The notes: a model not told the origin generated them from the sequence alone. A stretch of DNA of 64,000 nt from Trichomonas vaginalis G3 (GCF_026262505.1 NC_067206.1:18931319-18995318); one strand, 5' to 3'. Counted from the stretch's first letter, positions 20,088 to 30,805 are shown. Translations and numbers: made by a program.

Positions 20088-21294
20088 GCAATTCTATACC
20101 ATGCGTAAACTGTCATGTAAGGTGGCATGTAGTCTTTACTTTGTCCCGTTGTTTGCGTATACCCTGAAACGCGATGTGTATGGTTCCTCTCCCTCAGTGT
20201 CTCCAGTAACAATTTATAGCAAACTTAACGTCTCTTTAACATCATATCCTTTACCTTTTGTCATTCCTGACCAATCCCAAAATCTATGCTTATGCCAACC
20301 TGCTTCAGATGTACTTAAATTATGTAGTGACTGTGCGCAGGTAAATTTTCACCTGAAATCGTTTTACTTCCACCTGTTTCCTTTGAAGAGTTTGCACAAT
20401 ACAAAAACCTGTCGACTATTTGAGTCCAAGTTCCAAAACCAAGTACTACTTCTGGTCTGGTAGAGTTCATTGACGTGTAAATAGAACCTATAGGATATAC
20501 TGTTTGAAGTATTTCTGTCTTTAACGTTTGAAGCTCTGTTTTGTCAGCTTTTTTTATCATATAAATCTTGAGCAGTGAATTTAACTTTGTTTTCATCCTC
20601 CATGACATAGACATTTCCACATCTAATGTCTTAATCCGATGTTAAACCTTGTGGAAAGTTAGGAGGTTTCCAATTTAATACATCCCCAGTTTCTTCAACC
20701 GTTCCTTCAATATTTTCTATACCAACAGTTGCGAAGAAATCGTGTGTATGTCCAACGTCACTTTTCTTGTTTAAGGTTTCTTGTAAGTTTGTAATATCAG
20801 ATATGGTATGTGTATGAGTCTTTTTAGAATATTCTTTGTCAGCTCTTGTCACTTCACTTGACATTTTATTGTCAACAATATGTTTTATCCGCTTTGTCAT
20901 CTAACTTTTCTGGTAGTTCATCTACGTCATAGATGTTATGTGTATGATGTTTTTGTGGGTATGTTCTATCTGTCCATGCGAGAATATAAGTCTCTTGTTG
21001 CATCTACATACTCTTTGTCAGCTTTGTTGTCAATATCTGCTTCAAAAGAAGTTCATCTATAGGTTTCTCGTTTAAAGTTCTTTTTGTTGGATTTATACAA
21101 ACAGTATGGTTCTTACTGTCTTGAAACAGAAACTCGTCTGTCATTGGGTTTATCGTCAGTTTTAAGTTTCCTTCTTTCAATGACTCAGATATCTTAGAAT
21201 AGTTTGAAAAGTTTGTTGTGTTCTTATTTAGAGCTTGCAAAATGAGTTGTCGGTTGTGTTGTATTTCTCTCATAAGACGCTGTTTTTTCGACAT
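20084..21294 (-). pseudogene. phage-like tail-fibre gene of element A (broken)
   Basis: The region encodes an N-terminal part (MREIQHNRQLILQALNKN), stalk repeats of the KADKxYV and HTHTI types, and a C-terminal segment with YPIGSIYTSMNSTRPE, GTWTQIVDRFLYC and LPAHSH. The last three words are hallmarks of phage short-tail-fibre/collar-type receptor-binding tips. The stalk is shorter than in B or C. Broken, many breaks. Confidence 0.65.
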
Positions 21295-21312
21295 TTTTAT
21301 TCTAGATAAAAT

Positions 21313-22171
21313 ATGCTTCCAATAGAAAAAGAAATTCAAGAGTTGCTACAACTAAACCATTAGATGAATTTTTTACTAATGTCGGTCAAAAGTTTGAGAC
21401 AGAGAACCGTAAAGCATGAAGGCTATCGTTTTGACTACCCATTAAGATGGCTAAGAGACCCATCTGTCACAAAAGCTATTGGCTTTCGTAGAATGAAGTT
21501 TGTGTCTGTAGAAGATAAAAGTTTTCCATTTATTGTAAGGTTTCATATAAGATTATATATCTGAAGGGAAACGAAAAATGTGGGAAGAAATTGAGCTAAT
21601 ACAAGTTGACCTTTCATCTTCTCTACAGACTGCGTTAAAAAATATAGAAGATAAAATAAATTCATGTTATGCAAAATATGCTGATGAATATGCAAATACC
21701 GAGAGCACACTTTATGTGAGAATTGTATATGACAAACAAAATTCACAAGTGTCATTTCAAATCTACGAAGACAATCCAAAGAAAGACGAACAAATATATA
21801 CAGAATTCACTGCAATGTCATGGTATTATTTGCAAAGAATGTTAAATCAGAAAGTCGAACTTCCTTTAGCAAATATTTACAGTCGATATGCAAGAGATGA
21901 ACCATATTTATTTAAAGATGTTTTCGACCCAGCTGCTATTATAGTTCATGCTTCATTTTCTGGCGCCCAAAACTCTTTCTTATGCTTGGCAAATGACTTT
22001 TACGAAAAACCTACAAAGTTATACGAACCACCAAGTGGAAGTATTTCAGACTTTCAAGTATGGTTTACTACAGATGGAAGAAAAAGAATAATTCCATTAT
22101 ACCATGCGTTTTACTTAGAACTTAGTTTCATATACAACTACTATCGAACGGTTAAAAATATAATTTTTTAA
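21313..22171 (+). pseudogene. unknown plus-strand gene diverging from the fibre gene, element A (broken)
   Basis: Its start is 18 bp from the fibre start. The end is best preserved: DFQVWFTTDGRKRIIPLYHAF followed by a hydrophobic LELSFIYNYY end. A central IIVHASFSGAQNSFLCLAND segment is nearly identical in B, while the part before it differs strongly between A and B. A conserved C-terminal half with a variable middle resembles a virion surface protein; this is inference. Broken, about two breaks. Confidence 0.5.
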
Positions 22172-22400
22172 TACGGTTGAGGTGTTGGATTTGGTTGCCA
22201 ACTAGACTGTGGTGCAGGTTCAGGCTGTTGTATAACAGGAGCTTGTTCTTCTGGTTCAGGGTCTTTAGGTATAAATACCAACAAACTGACCTACTCTTTT
22301 ACCAATATTTTTGACTCCGTTCCAAATTCCTCTTCCTACGGTTTTTATTCCATTCCATATACCTCTTCCAGCATTTCGAAAGAAGTTTCCAATACTAGAA
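22168..22400 (-). pseudogene. amphipathic peptide gene cut at the A/B junction
   Basis: The minus-strand sequence matches the 80-residue gene at 36,353-36,595 of B (Pro/Gln-rich tail ending PTPQPY). It loses homology near 22,392, about ten bases before copy B's helicase sequence starts, so the gene is interrupted by the junction. Confidence 0.65.
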
Positions 22401-23210
22401 GGATTGTTGGTTTGGCAAAACATCTACAACATCCAAGTGCTAAAATGACACCTGCTCTATTATAATTGGAAAACAAGGAACTGGTTAAGAACACCATTCT
22501 TTACAGATATTTTGTGCAAACTGTTAGAGGGCTATTCGAACCAATATGAAAAACTAAGAAACACTGCGTAAATTTTAATCTCTTCAATTGAGAATATGAA
22601 ACTTATAGTATGTAAACTGAACTTCAAAGTATCAGATCACAAAAGTTACTCAGATCTTTGAAGAGTCCTATAACAACAAAGTTTGGAGTTGAGTGACAAG
22701 AAAATAATAAAAGACCAGAAGGTTTGGTGAAAATGTTGCAACATTTTATTTGGTTTAAAAAAACTGCTGCTTCCGTATTGACAGTTAGAAAGTTTTCTGA
22801 CAGAAGCATATGTAGTTTCAGAAACGTCAGATTCTCATATGCAAGATCACAGGAATTTTTGACTGATTAGCAGTAAAACTTTGACACCTAACTTTTTACA
22901 ACACTTGTTCACTATTTCATGACATATTAGATATTTCAGTAACTTCATATCAAGACCAACATTCCATATAACCGAAGAAAGACAAACGATTGTATAGAAG
23001 CACAAAAGTGTATATGAACTGTTTAATAGATGAGATAACTTTGATGTCTTAAATGAAAGGTCATTGCTACGATCATATAAACAATGATTGTCAAGAATAT
23101 GGTTAATATGGACATGCTCTAAAACGTAACATTCTTGGCAGATGTCAAAAATCGTTCTTAGACTGTCAGACAGGCTATATACAAAGAAAAGATTTGTATG
23201 ACGTAATTTT
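22401..23210 (+). pseudogene. SF3 helicase remnant, copy B
   Basis: Matches the 3' two-thirds of the helicase genes at 7,501 and 49,522, beginning in the NILQHPSA part just before Walker A. Very many small breaks, mostly length changes rather than substitutions. Confidence 0.75.
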
Positions 23211-23239
23211 AAAAAAAAATATTGTTTTTATCCGATAGA

Positions 23240-23690
23240 AAGATGATCGAAATCAATTACAGTTCAACAATAAAATGTCAGAGTACTTAAAGAAAACTAG
23301 ACCCATGCTATTTGAATGTTTATTCTAGCCATTATATGAAAGTCATTATTACAAAGTTATGGAAATCCAACCGTTAACAGTTTGCTATTTGACTAAAAAT
23401 GAGTAGCGAAAATTGAAGAACTTAGACTAAGAAGCGATATGTTTAGCAGTCAAAAGAAAAATATTTGACACAAATGTTAATCAAAAACTATAAAAGAAGG
23501 TCAAGCAACAAACTTGTTATACCTTCATGAACCAAAGAAAGGCAACTGACTCAATGAATCATTGAGTCTAGTAGTTGAAGCTTATCAAGGTAACATTGGC
23601 CGTAAAAAGATTTTAGAGTTCTAAACCGCACATGTATTTCTCGCTAAACGAGGAAGGAACATTGACCATTGACCCAGAAATCTTCTAAAA
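23240..23690 (+). pseudogene. remnant of the small gene after the helicase, copy B
   Basis: Corresponds to 8,764-9,180 in A and 50,788-51,207 in C. An A/T box lies about 25 bp upstream, as in the other copies. Heavily broken. Confidence 0.6.
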
Positions 23691-23694
23691 AATA

Positions 23695-24175
23695 AAATTT
23701 TATTTTTACATGTCAAAATTTACTTTCTTCTCTGGCTCTGGCTCTGGCTCTTTCTTCTCTTACTTCTACTTTCTATTTCTTCTTTTTCTTCTCTTCTTCT
23801 TCTTCTCTGGTGGAGTTATGTCAAACTTGTCAGAACCATAATTTTTGTAAAAGGTCTTTGTCCTTTAATAGCTCTTCTATTCTGTTTTCTATTTCATCTC
23901 AAAAACAGCGCATGTGTCTTCTTTGCATTCTAAAGAACTTTTGTTGGACTTCATCTTTCATCGGCGTTCATCTCTGTAACAAGTCTGTCATTGACAAACT
24001 TAAAAGACTTCTCTGCTTAATGTTTTATTGGTTCTTGTCATATTCCCAGAAACAGACTTTAGAACAAATTCCCCTTTCTTGTTACACTAATGTAAGATTT
24101 TATGGTCGCAGATGTTTTGCTGTCGAAAAGTTTGTCTCGACAATATAGATAGCAAATCGCTAGACATTTTCAAAA
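23695..24175 (-). pseudogene. remnant of the Glu/Lys-tailed minus-strand gene, copy B
   Basis: Corresponds to 9,194-9,641 in A. The charged tail is visible as ctctggctctggctc runs on the plus strand near 23,735. Heavily broken. Confidence 0.6.
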
Positions 24176-24204
24176 AAGTATAAAATTTTAAATATTTCAA
24201 AAAA

Positions 24205-25090
24205 TATGTAGAAAAAAAGTCTGCTGACATTGACAAAAATTTGCAGAATGTTTTAAACTAAGAACAGAGAAAGTTAGAAGAAATGCTCAGATAAAACCCA
24301 TACAATGACAATTCTTATTTGCTCAGAATGGTATATAACAGGTCTAATCGCACACCCTGGTCGGGTAAGACTTTCACTTATCTTAAAATGGCTTGCAAAC
24401 AACAAGAACTAGAATGAGAAGAACCCATTTTTAATGAGTTAGTAGTCATTTGAGTACTTTCTGGTCAATTTGACCAAAACCGTCAATTCGTTCAAAAGAA
24501 TATTATAAAAAAGTCTAAAAGTTAGTATGTATCAAGGATACTGAGTTTGTTAGATTGGATAAAGAAAGTACCAAAGAGAGTTTTGAGATAATGCCTAAAA
24601 TGAGCTATGTCAATTCTAAGTTTAAAGACCCAAATGAGGAAATGCATGAGAATATTAGAGAAGAAACACTTCAGAAACAAACAAGAAAGAGATAGAATAC
24701 ATTCGAAGAAATTGCAATCCTACGAATTGGAGACTTACCCTACAGATGTTCTTATCTTAGACGATGACTTTGTTCTCATCTTGTAAAGAACAGAGAAAGC
24801 ATGTGTCGAATTCTCAAGAAGCTCAGAACACTTTAACAGTCTCAGTTGTCATTTGTGTACAGACAGCCAAGAGTTATAGTAAGGAGTTAGAAAGAAATAC
24901 TTACTGATATAGACATACTTTTTCCTGGAATTGTCCGAAGACGATTTCATGGAACTTATGAAAGAGTCATGGCAGGTAAAGTTTGACCAGACATGAACTA
25001 TGGAAGAAGTCAAGTCAAATACAAGACCCTCATACTTCTTTCAGAATTACATCTACGCGAAACAAAGTTCAAATTGTAAAAAGTCAAGCG
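24205..25090 (+). pseudogene. packaging ATPase remnant, copy B
   Basis: Matches the ATPase gene of A from its start to its last codons, with the Walker A region recognisable near 24,350. Dozens of small breaks, so it is plainly a fossil as written, although error-prone sequence could add to the count. Confidence 0.7.
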
Positions 25091-25560
25091 TAAAAAATGT
25101 AAGTGTTGAGTCTTTAGTCGTTGTGGTCTGCAGCTTTCGGTTCTTCTGGCTTTTGGGAATGGACTCGGTTGGTGGTACTCGGACATGTCGTTGTGTGTCC
25201 GTTCGAAGAAGAACTTTTCTGTCGGAAGGAAGGACTCGAGAATGTCGAAGGAAATTTTTTTCCAGTGTCGGGAAAGATTATTTTTTCTGTTGGAAGGAAA
25301 ACACTTTTTTGAGTTCGCAAAAAAGTTCTCAATTTTCGAAAAATTGAAATGGTTTTCGGACGGACAACAAAAGAAATTTTTTCCAGTGTCGGAAATTTTT
25401 TTCGCAGTAGGAAGGAGGACTCGACATGCAAGAAGAAGACTTCGCGAAATGGTCGGCATTGCGAAGGACTCTGGAATGTCGATGGAAGGACTCGCGAATG
25501 CAGAAAGGATTTGACAAGCATTTAACATCTAGAGCTTACCTGAGCCAATCTGAAGTCAAG
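25090..25560. repeat. displaced fragment of the Pro/Gln-gene and minisatellite locus, inserted after the ATPase
   Basis: The sequence matches 13,230-13,600 of A (start of the Pro/Gln-rich gene and the gtcggaagg repeat region) but lies directly behind the ATPase remnant. A word aagtcaagc occurs at both edges (about 25,081 and 25,553). The ATPase trailer then resumes, so the fragment appears inserted or exchanged here. Confidence 0.6.
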
Positions 25561-25639
25561 CTTGAAAAATAAATGGTTCATTAACTTGCTTGTTGAAGTT
25601 GTCACAAAATACTCTGTTATTTTTTTTCTTTCAGTAGCG

Positions 25640-27110
25640 GCAAATCTTTTTTGAAGGTAAGTATTGTACAACCTTTCATATCAATAGTGTGTTTGAGGTA
25701 AACGTATCTTGAACTATCTGTTTAACATCTTCATTCGGTGTCATTGAAAATCGGTAAGCTTTTCGCGATAGAACCAATTTCTGTCAGATTTTGTAAATCT
25801 AGCCAGGTCGTAAAAGCTTTTGTTGTTTCTTCTGACTAAATGCAACATAACCATATCTCTGTCTCTTTCATTTTCCATCTTTCAGGTAAATCATATCTTA
25901 TTCTTATCCCTTTCCTTTTGGTACGAACGTGGTATTCTTTTCTGTAATGTTTTTGTCTTTTGCTTCAAACTTGTCTCAATCGAGCTCTTCAAGTTCTGTG
26001 TATGAAAATTTTCATCTAACATCATGAAAATATACAAGCGTAACGAGGTGAAGCCCCACATTGCAACAGCATTACAAGAAGTCTATGTACTACCAACTCT
26101 CAAACCGGAGCCAATTCTTGCGATTTTCGTCGGGACTCTTCTACCTCGGTTTTCCGGAGGGTAGCAAAGCATATGAGGAAATTTCTCAAAGTTTCTTTTG
26201 TTGCTGTCTGGTTTCAAACGCAATGATATGCTTGCTTGTGTCAGAACGAAGAGCGTTTAAAATACTTTGCATTTGTACATTCGTCTTTGACCGAACGAAA
26301 TGAGACGGAGTTGTTTGTTAAACTGAAAACCCACTCATATCTTCAATTTATAGCTTCATGGACTATAACCTGTTGTGTGTGTCTCTGTTGTTGCACATTC
26401 TGTTTTACATAACAAAATAAAAAAATACAAATAAAAACTTAAATAGCGTTAATTTCTATCTTGTCTAAAAAGACAGAACATATAACGCTTTACATGTATT
26501 CTCTATCAGCACTTCGATCAATAATTTTATAAGCTTTGTCGACTACTTCACTACTTCAAACGTTTCTTTACCTCTAGTGGGAGCACCATACAAATTTACT
26601 AATTCAGAGTATTTGTTTCAGCAGCTCTCATATCGTTAACAACGCAACCTTTTGATAACTATTGACTATACTGTCATATCTTTGAGCTTAATATAAAGTT
26701 CTTCTATCTATATCTCTTTTGTATTGAAGTCCTTCGGTTTCTGACGATGTAAAGTAAGCCTTCTACTGCACGTTCAGTATCGAATGAACCATATGTTATG
26801 AAATTATATCAACAACTGGGTCAATCCAGAACAAAACTACTGGTATAGACTTTTGTCTATAAGATATGTTCTTTGTTCCATAGAATCTTACCGATATCAT
26901 CAGCTCAGGATTTCTCTGTCAAAATTTTCCTGAGTGAAGCATTTTTAACCAGTCGTCGTGCTTTTCTTTCCTCCAGATAGTGTTAAAATGTCTGACAAAG
27001 AATATTTTTTGTATTTCTTTTGAGTATCTTTAACTTAAATCACACTATTCTAACCATCTTTGGTCTCAATTGTCTATCTTTTTAACTGTTTTCAAAACTC
27101 AGTGGCTTGT
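25640..27110 (-). pseudogene. unrecognised decayed coding sequence, copy B
   Basis: Minus-strand translation gives short protein-like pieces, for example KNTTFVPKGKGIRIRYDL near 25,930 and NKYSELVNLYGAPTRGKE near 26,590, separated by many breaks. Base usage resembles element genes. No counterpart exists in A or C, so this is copy-specific cargo, probably one or two genes. A CCTCGG/CCGGAGG hairpin at 26,138-26,165 interrupts it. No family recognised. Confidence 0.35.
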
Positions 27111-27240
27111 CATATTCTGTTCTACATACAAAATAAAAAATAAAAAAAAAATAAACTAACGTTAATTTTAATTTTTTCTATCTTGTATAAAAGATATGAT
27201 TTCATAGAGTTTTTTTCACGAAGTGCAAAAGTTCTCTTCG

Positions 27241-27660
27241 TCAAAAAAATACAGTTATATCATGAAATTTGGTCATTTTTTCACGATTTTCATGAGTTTT
27301 TGGCGACTACGGTTTTTAACGTACTCGCAATTTTTTACGATTTTCATGAGTTTTAGGTGACCCCGAATAAAATCGGGGTCGCAATTTTTTACGATTTTCA
27401 TGAGTTTGTGCGACCAGGATTTTTCCCCTACTCGCAATTTTTCACGATTTTCATAGAGTTTTTTTGCGATTTTCGTACGGAATCTCGACCCTCGGTTTTC
27501 CGAGGGTCGCAAACATATGAGGAAATTCATGAAATTTGGTCATTTTTTCACGATTTTCATGAGTTTTATGCAAGGCCGAAAAAAGTCGGGGTAGCAAACA
27601 TATGAGGAAATTCATGAAATTTGGTCATTTTTTTCAGCAAAAATATATTTAGATCTAACC
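27241..27660. repeat. array of five hairpin cassettes
   Basis: A conserved word, cacgattttcatgagttt or close to it, alternates with hairpins of different sequence: GCGACTACG/CGTACTCGC (27,303), GACCCCGA/TCGGGGTC (27,359), GCGACCAGG/CCTACTCGC (27,411), CGACCCTCGG/CCGAGGGTCG (27,486) and GCCGA/TCGGGGT (27,575). Some units end in gcaaacatatgaggaaattc. No gene. Confidence 0.75.
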
Positions 27661-27865
27661 AGGTCCCTCGGTCCCTCGGTCAAATGAACTTCTCTGAAAA
27701 AGTGTGACAACATGACATTTTGACAACAGTCAGGAAATAGACTTCTTCGTATATGTTTTGTTGAGACTTCAGGGATTTTTTTTCACGAAGTGTAAAAGTT
27801 CTCTTCGTCACTCATAACAGTTTATATAATGAAATTTGGTCATTTACTCAGCAAAAATATATTTT

Positions 27866-27920
27866 TAGGTGAAGTGGTGAGATCTACCTGTTTTCTCACC
27901 TGTTTTCTCACCTCTTTTTC
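27866..27920. repeat. palindromic repeat unit, TCACC type
   Basis: aggtgaagtggtgagatct is followed by cctgttttctcacct arms. Same layout as the TAACC-type units of copy A, with the arms changed together. Confidence 0.7.
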
Positions 27921-27929
27921 ACAAGCGTT

Positions 27930-28838
27930 TTACATGAATTGGTACGATGTATATTTGAAATCCTAAACAGTTTTGTAGCTTCTATTCTCTTCTGTCAGTA
28001 TGTCAAAAAGTTTCACAAATGCGAATGTTTCTTTATATTTCTTCTTGACATCAAGATAAGAAGGAAATCGTCAGCTGTTGGATAGTTTTTGTTTAGAAAT
28101 GTCAACATGTCCATTTTATCTTCTGCTGGTTTCTCTACTTCTTTCTTTAAATCTGCATAGTCGTTTCGCATCACGTTCTATTCTTTGACGGAGTAGTTAT
28201 ATTTCTCTCATTGCTGCTTTACATTTTGAACATTGTGGGTTCATTTTAGCCATTGGTACATTGAAATAAAACCTGCAAGTACAACTAAGGCGTCAATGGT
28301 TTTTCTTAACTCAAAAGTTGCTGGTTTTATCTGTTCGTTCCATATTTACCTCTTTTATCTTTATCTCTTATCTGCCATACACATTTTGCAACTAACGAAA
28401 CAAAGTTGTCGTAGCTTAAATTCTTCAGATTGTATATGTCGAGATGTTTTTATATACCATTCGCAGTCTTTGTCCATGACTTTGTGGTTGCAATGAAATC
28501 CAAGAAACTCATAGTTACCTTACGTATGAACTTCTTTTATTTCTACTGAGTCCAGTTTGCTTTGACTTCTATTTACGAATTCTGGAATAGTAAGGCTTTT
28601 GTTGTTGTATTTCAGGAAAGTTTAGGTAGATGGTCAATAATATCCTGCATTTCATAAAGATATCTTCATTTGTTTCATCTTTCGCACTACAGTCTAAATC
28701 TCCTTGGAGAAGTTCTGCTTTATCTTCTGGATTTCTGTTTCGAAAGTATATGAAGAAGGAATGAAGCTTTTTCATCTCTACTAACATAGATGTTGGGTTC
28801 ATGACTAACGAGTTTGGTGCTGTTGTTGCTAACATGTT
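27930..28838 (-). pseudogene. remnant of the conserved unknown gene (10,952 type), copy B
   Basis: Matches the 304-residue protein of A along its length; the start MLATTAPNSLVMNP at 28,835 and its A/T box at 28,850-28,868 are intact. Broken, more than ten breaks. Confidence 0.65.
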
Positions 28839-28909
28839 CTTACAATAAAAATAAAAAATATTTTTTTAAAAAACTAACTTTTTTAATTTCGGGAAAATTC
28901 ATGGAAAAT

Positions 28910-28970
28910 AACGGGTGAGAAAAGAGGTGAAAAAAGAGGTGAGATCTCACCACTTCACCTAAAATATATT
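28910..28970. repeat. palindromic repeat unit, TCACC type
   Basis: gggtgagaaaagaggtgaa leads to a perfect GGTGAGATCTCACC centre and a cttcacct outer arm, then the usual aaaatatatttttgc tail. Confidence 0.75.
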
Positions 28971-29029
28971 TTTGCCGAAAAAAATGAGCTTTGGTTGAAG
29001 AACAGGTGGAGTCAAAAATGGCTCGACCT

Positions 29030-29375
29030 CAAGAACAAGATTTCGTGAAGAATATACCACACCGCCGGAATTCCGCGGGTGCTTTTTATTACACAAAACA
29101 TGTACGATGAAGTCTCAACAAAACAAGCATTTCGTGAAGAATATACCACCCGCCGGAATTCCGGCAGGTGCTTTTTTTATACAAAACATATACGATGAAG
29201 TCTCAACAAAACAAGCATTTCGTGAAGAATATACCACCCGCCGGAATTCCGCGGGTTGCTTTTTATACAAAACATATACGATGAAAGTCTCAACAAAACA
29301 AGCATTTCGTGAAGAATATACCAACCGCCGGAATTCCGCGGGTTGCTTTTTATACAAAACATTTACGAAGAAATC
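29030..29375. repeat. four tandem ~86-bp units with a GC-rich palindromic core
   Basis: Each unit reads tttcgtgaagaatatacca, a core around ccgccggaattccgcgggtt, then gctttttatacaaaacatata and cgatgaagtctcaacaaaac. Cores lie near 29,061, 29,148, 29,235 and 29,321. The core is strikingly GC-rich for this region. A fifth, inverted copy lies inside the KilA-N gene. Confidence 0.85.
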
Positions 29376-29515
29376 TATCTCCTGTGTTGTTGTCAAAATG
29401 TCATGTTGTCACACTTTTTCAGAGAAGTTTAAATTACCTGGTGACCTGGTGACACCTAAAAACCATCTAACCTAAAATATATTTTTGCCGAATTCAATAA
29501 AAAGAAATGGTTCAT

Positions 29516-30178
29516 TTACTCACAATATTTTTGTACAAAAGGACCCCAACCTTTTAACCTCTCTTCTGCAGCTTCTAATGAAACTTTAGCGAGTTCATAT
29601 TCTCTAAATTCTCTCTTTAAATCTTCTTGTTCCCATTGGTCTAGTTCGTATGGAGAGTCTCTATAACCAGAACATATCTCACGTTCATGTTCTATTTGTT
29701 TTAAACGCATTTTTCTAACTTCTTCTTCGAACAAAGGTTTTGCATTCTCTACTGTATCTTCAAGTTCTTCTTCATCTAATTTCTCATGAACTTTCTTGTC
29801 TATGGAGTCCAAAATTTTTCCAACTGCTATGCAATATTTTGGAGAAGCCCACATTGCTATATAGTTTGTAAGTCTTGGGTCTACATACGTTCCTCTAACC
29901 TGTTTGATTTCATCGGGAATTCCTGCATGAACTGTGTATAAAAAGCAACCCGCGGAATTCCGCGGGTTGGTATATTCTTCACAAAATGCCTTAAAATACT
30001 CTTCCCAGGACTTATTTTCCAACAACCTTCTAAAGTCTTTCCTAAACTGCTGACACATCTTTGTTGCATTTATATAACCATCCTTGTCTCTACGTAAGAC
30101 TTCAATACCGTTGTAAGTGCCTTTTGTGAATGTTTCGCCATTAGATTTGTTAGTGAACGTTTTTGCTTCGACTGACAT
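29516..30178 (-). CDS. KilA-N domain protein, copy B cargo (looks whole)
   Basis: A 220-residue protein. The KilA-N DNA-binding domain covers about residues 10-135: GTYNGIEVLRRDKDGYINAT, MCQQFRKDF, NKSWEEYF, then GTYVDPRLTNYIAMWASPKY. A charged, coiled-coil C-terminal part follows. KilA-N proteins are common in large DNA viruses and phages and usually bind DNA in regulation. An A7TAT7 box lies 20 bp before ATG. Residues EEYTNPRNSAGCFLY, in the loop between the two halves of the domain, are encoded by an inserted palindromic repeat that keeps the frame. No copy exists in A or C. Confidence 0.8.
   Translation of the reverse strand: MSVEAKTFTNKSNGETFTKGTYNGIEVLRRDKDGYINATKMCQQFRKDFRRLLENKSWEEYFKAFCEEYTNPRNSAGCFLYTVHAGIPDEIKQVRGTYVDPRLTNYIAMWASPKYCIAVGKILDSIDKKVHEKLDEEELEDTVENAKPLFEEEVRKMRLKQIEHEREICSGYRDSPYELDQWEQEDLKREFREYELAKVSLEAAEERLKGWGPFVQKYCE
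29936..29982 (-). repeat. palindromic repeat inserted in frame in the KilA-N gene
   Basis: About 47 bp match the reverse complement of the 29,030-29,375 units from gtataaaaagc to attcttcac, centred on a perfect palindrome containing acccgcggaattccgcgggt (29,947-29,968). The reading frame is continuous through it. Confidence 0.8.
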
Positions 30179-30199
30179 TTCTGTTCTTACAATAAAAAT

Positions 30200-30215
30200 A
30201 AAAAAATATTTTTTG
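30200..30215 (-). promoter_or_regulatory. A7TAT7 box upstream of KilA-N
   Basis: The box plus the TTATTGTAAGAAC leader is the same as for the 11,866 and 53,712 genes, so the KilA-N gene carries an element-type promoter. Confidence 0.5.
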
Positions 30216-30690
30216 GTGGGACGTCGGACATTCGTTTGTGGCTTAACCGTCGGACCACAACGATAAAAATCTCTGCTCCTAGCAGTACTGCTACTGACAG
30301 TAGCAGTACTTTTACTGACAGTAGCAGTACTTTTTCTGACAGTAGCAGTACTTTTTCTGACAGTAGCAGTACTGCTACTGACAGTAGCAGTACTTTTACT
30401 GACAGTAGCAGTACTTTTTCTGACAGTAGCAGTACTTTTACTGACAGTAGCAGTACTTTTACTGACAGTAGCAGTACTTTATCGTCGAAAACCTCTCAAA
30501 TTTTCCTTTTTACTGCAACTAGCAGTACTTTTACTGACAGTAGCAGTACTTTTACTGACAGTAGCAGTACTTTTTCTGACAGTAGCAGTACTTTTACTGA
30601 CAGTAGCAGTACTTTTACTGACAGTAGCAGTACTTTTACTGACAGTAGCAGTACTGCTAGTAGCAGAGATTTTTATCGTCCAACTTTACA
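30216..30690. repeat. 21-bp minisatellite at the 13.3-kb-type locus, bracketed by inverted repeats
   Basis: The left flank ggtgggacgtcggaca...ggcttaaccgtcgga matches 13,280-13,317 of A. Then tagcagtacttttactgaca plus g units (21 bp, third position groups vary between ttttact, tttttct and tgctact) repeat about eighteen times. A core with ctctcaaattttcc at 30,490-30,520 splits the array. The array is bracketed by cgataaaaatctctgct (30,261) and its exact inverse agcagagatttttatcg (30,663). Confidence 0.85.
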
Positions 30691-30805
30691 AATGTAAACT
30701 CCTATCGTTCTATTTTCTTCACTAGGGTCTAACACCAAAGTAACCTTACAAATGTAAACTTATATCGTTCTATTTTCTTCACTAGGGTCTAACACCAAAG
30801 TAACC
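30684..30805 (+). repeat. 60-bp direct duplication
   Basis: aatgtaaact recurs at 30,691 and 30,751, and actagggtctaacaccaaag at 30,721 and 30,781, with two or three differences between the copies. It lies between the minisatellite and the tRNA-like sequence. Function unknown. Confidence 0.85.

Larger units (their letters stand above)
769..22400 (+). mobile_element. Polinton/Maverick copy A, left terminus missing, right side cut
   Basis: This is a virus-like DNA element of the Polinton/Maverick family, in order: large structural gene, probable major capsid, SF3 helicase, packaging ATPase, small-gene block, family B polymerase, integrase, tail-fibre gene. Homology with copy C begins abruptly at about 769 with no terminal repeat, and ends about 22.4 kb inside the amphipathic-peptide gene, where copy B begins. 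The element is broken: some two dozen or more breaks spread over most of its large genes, with the ATPase and several small genes still looking whole. Near-identity with copy C indicates a recent origin. Confidence 0.85.

Noticed and set aside
30236-30697. Ser/Thr-rich protein translated from the 21-bp repeat
   Set aside because: It is a trivial open frame of a 21-bp repeat (seven codons), with no counterpart in A or C.
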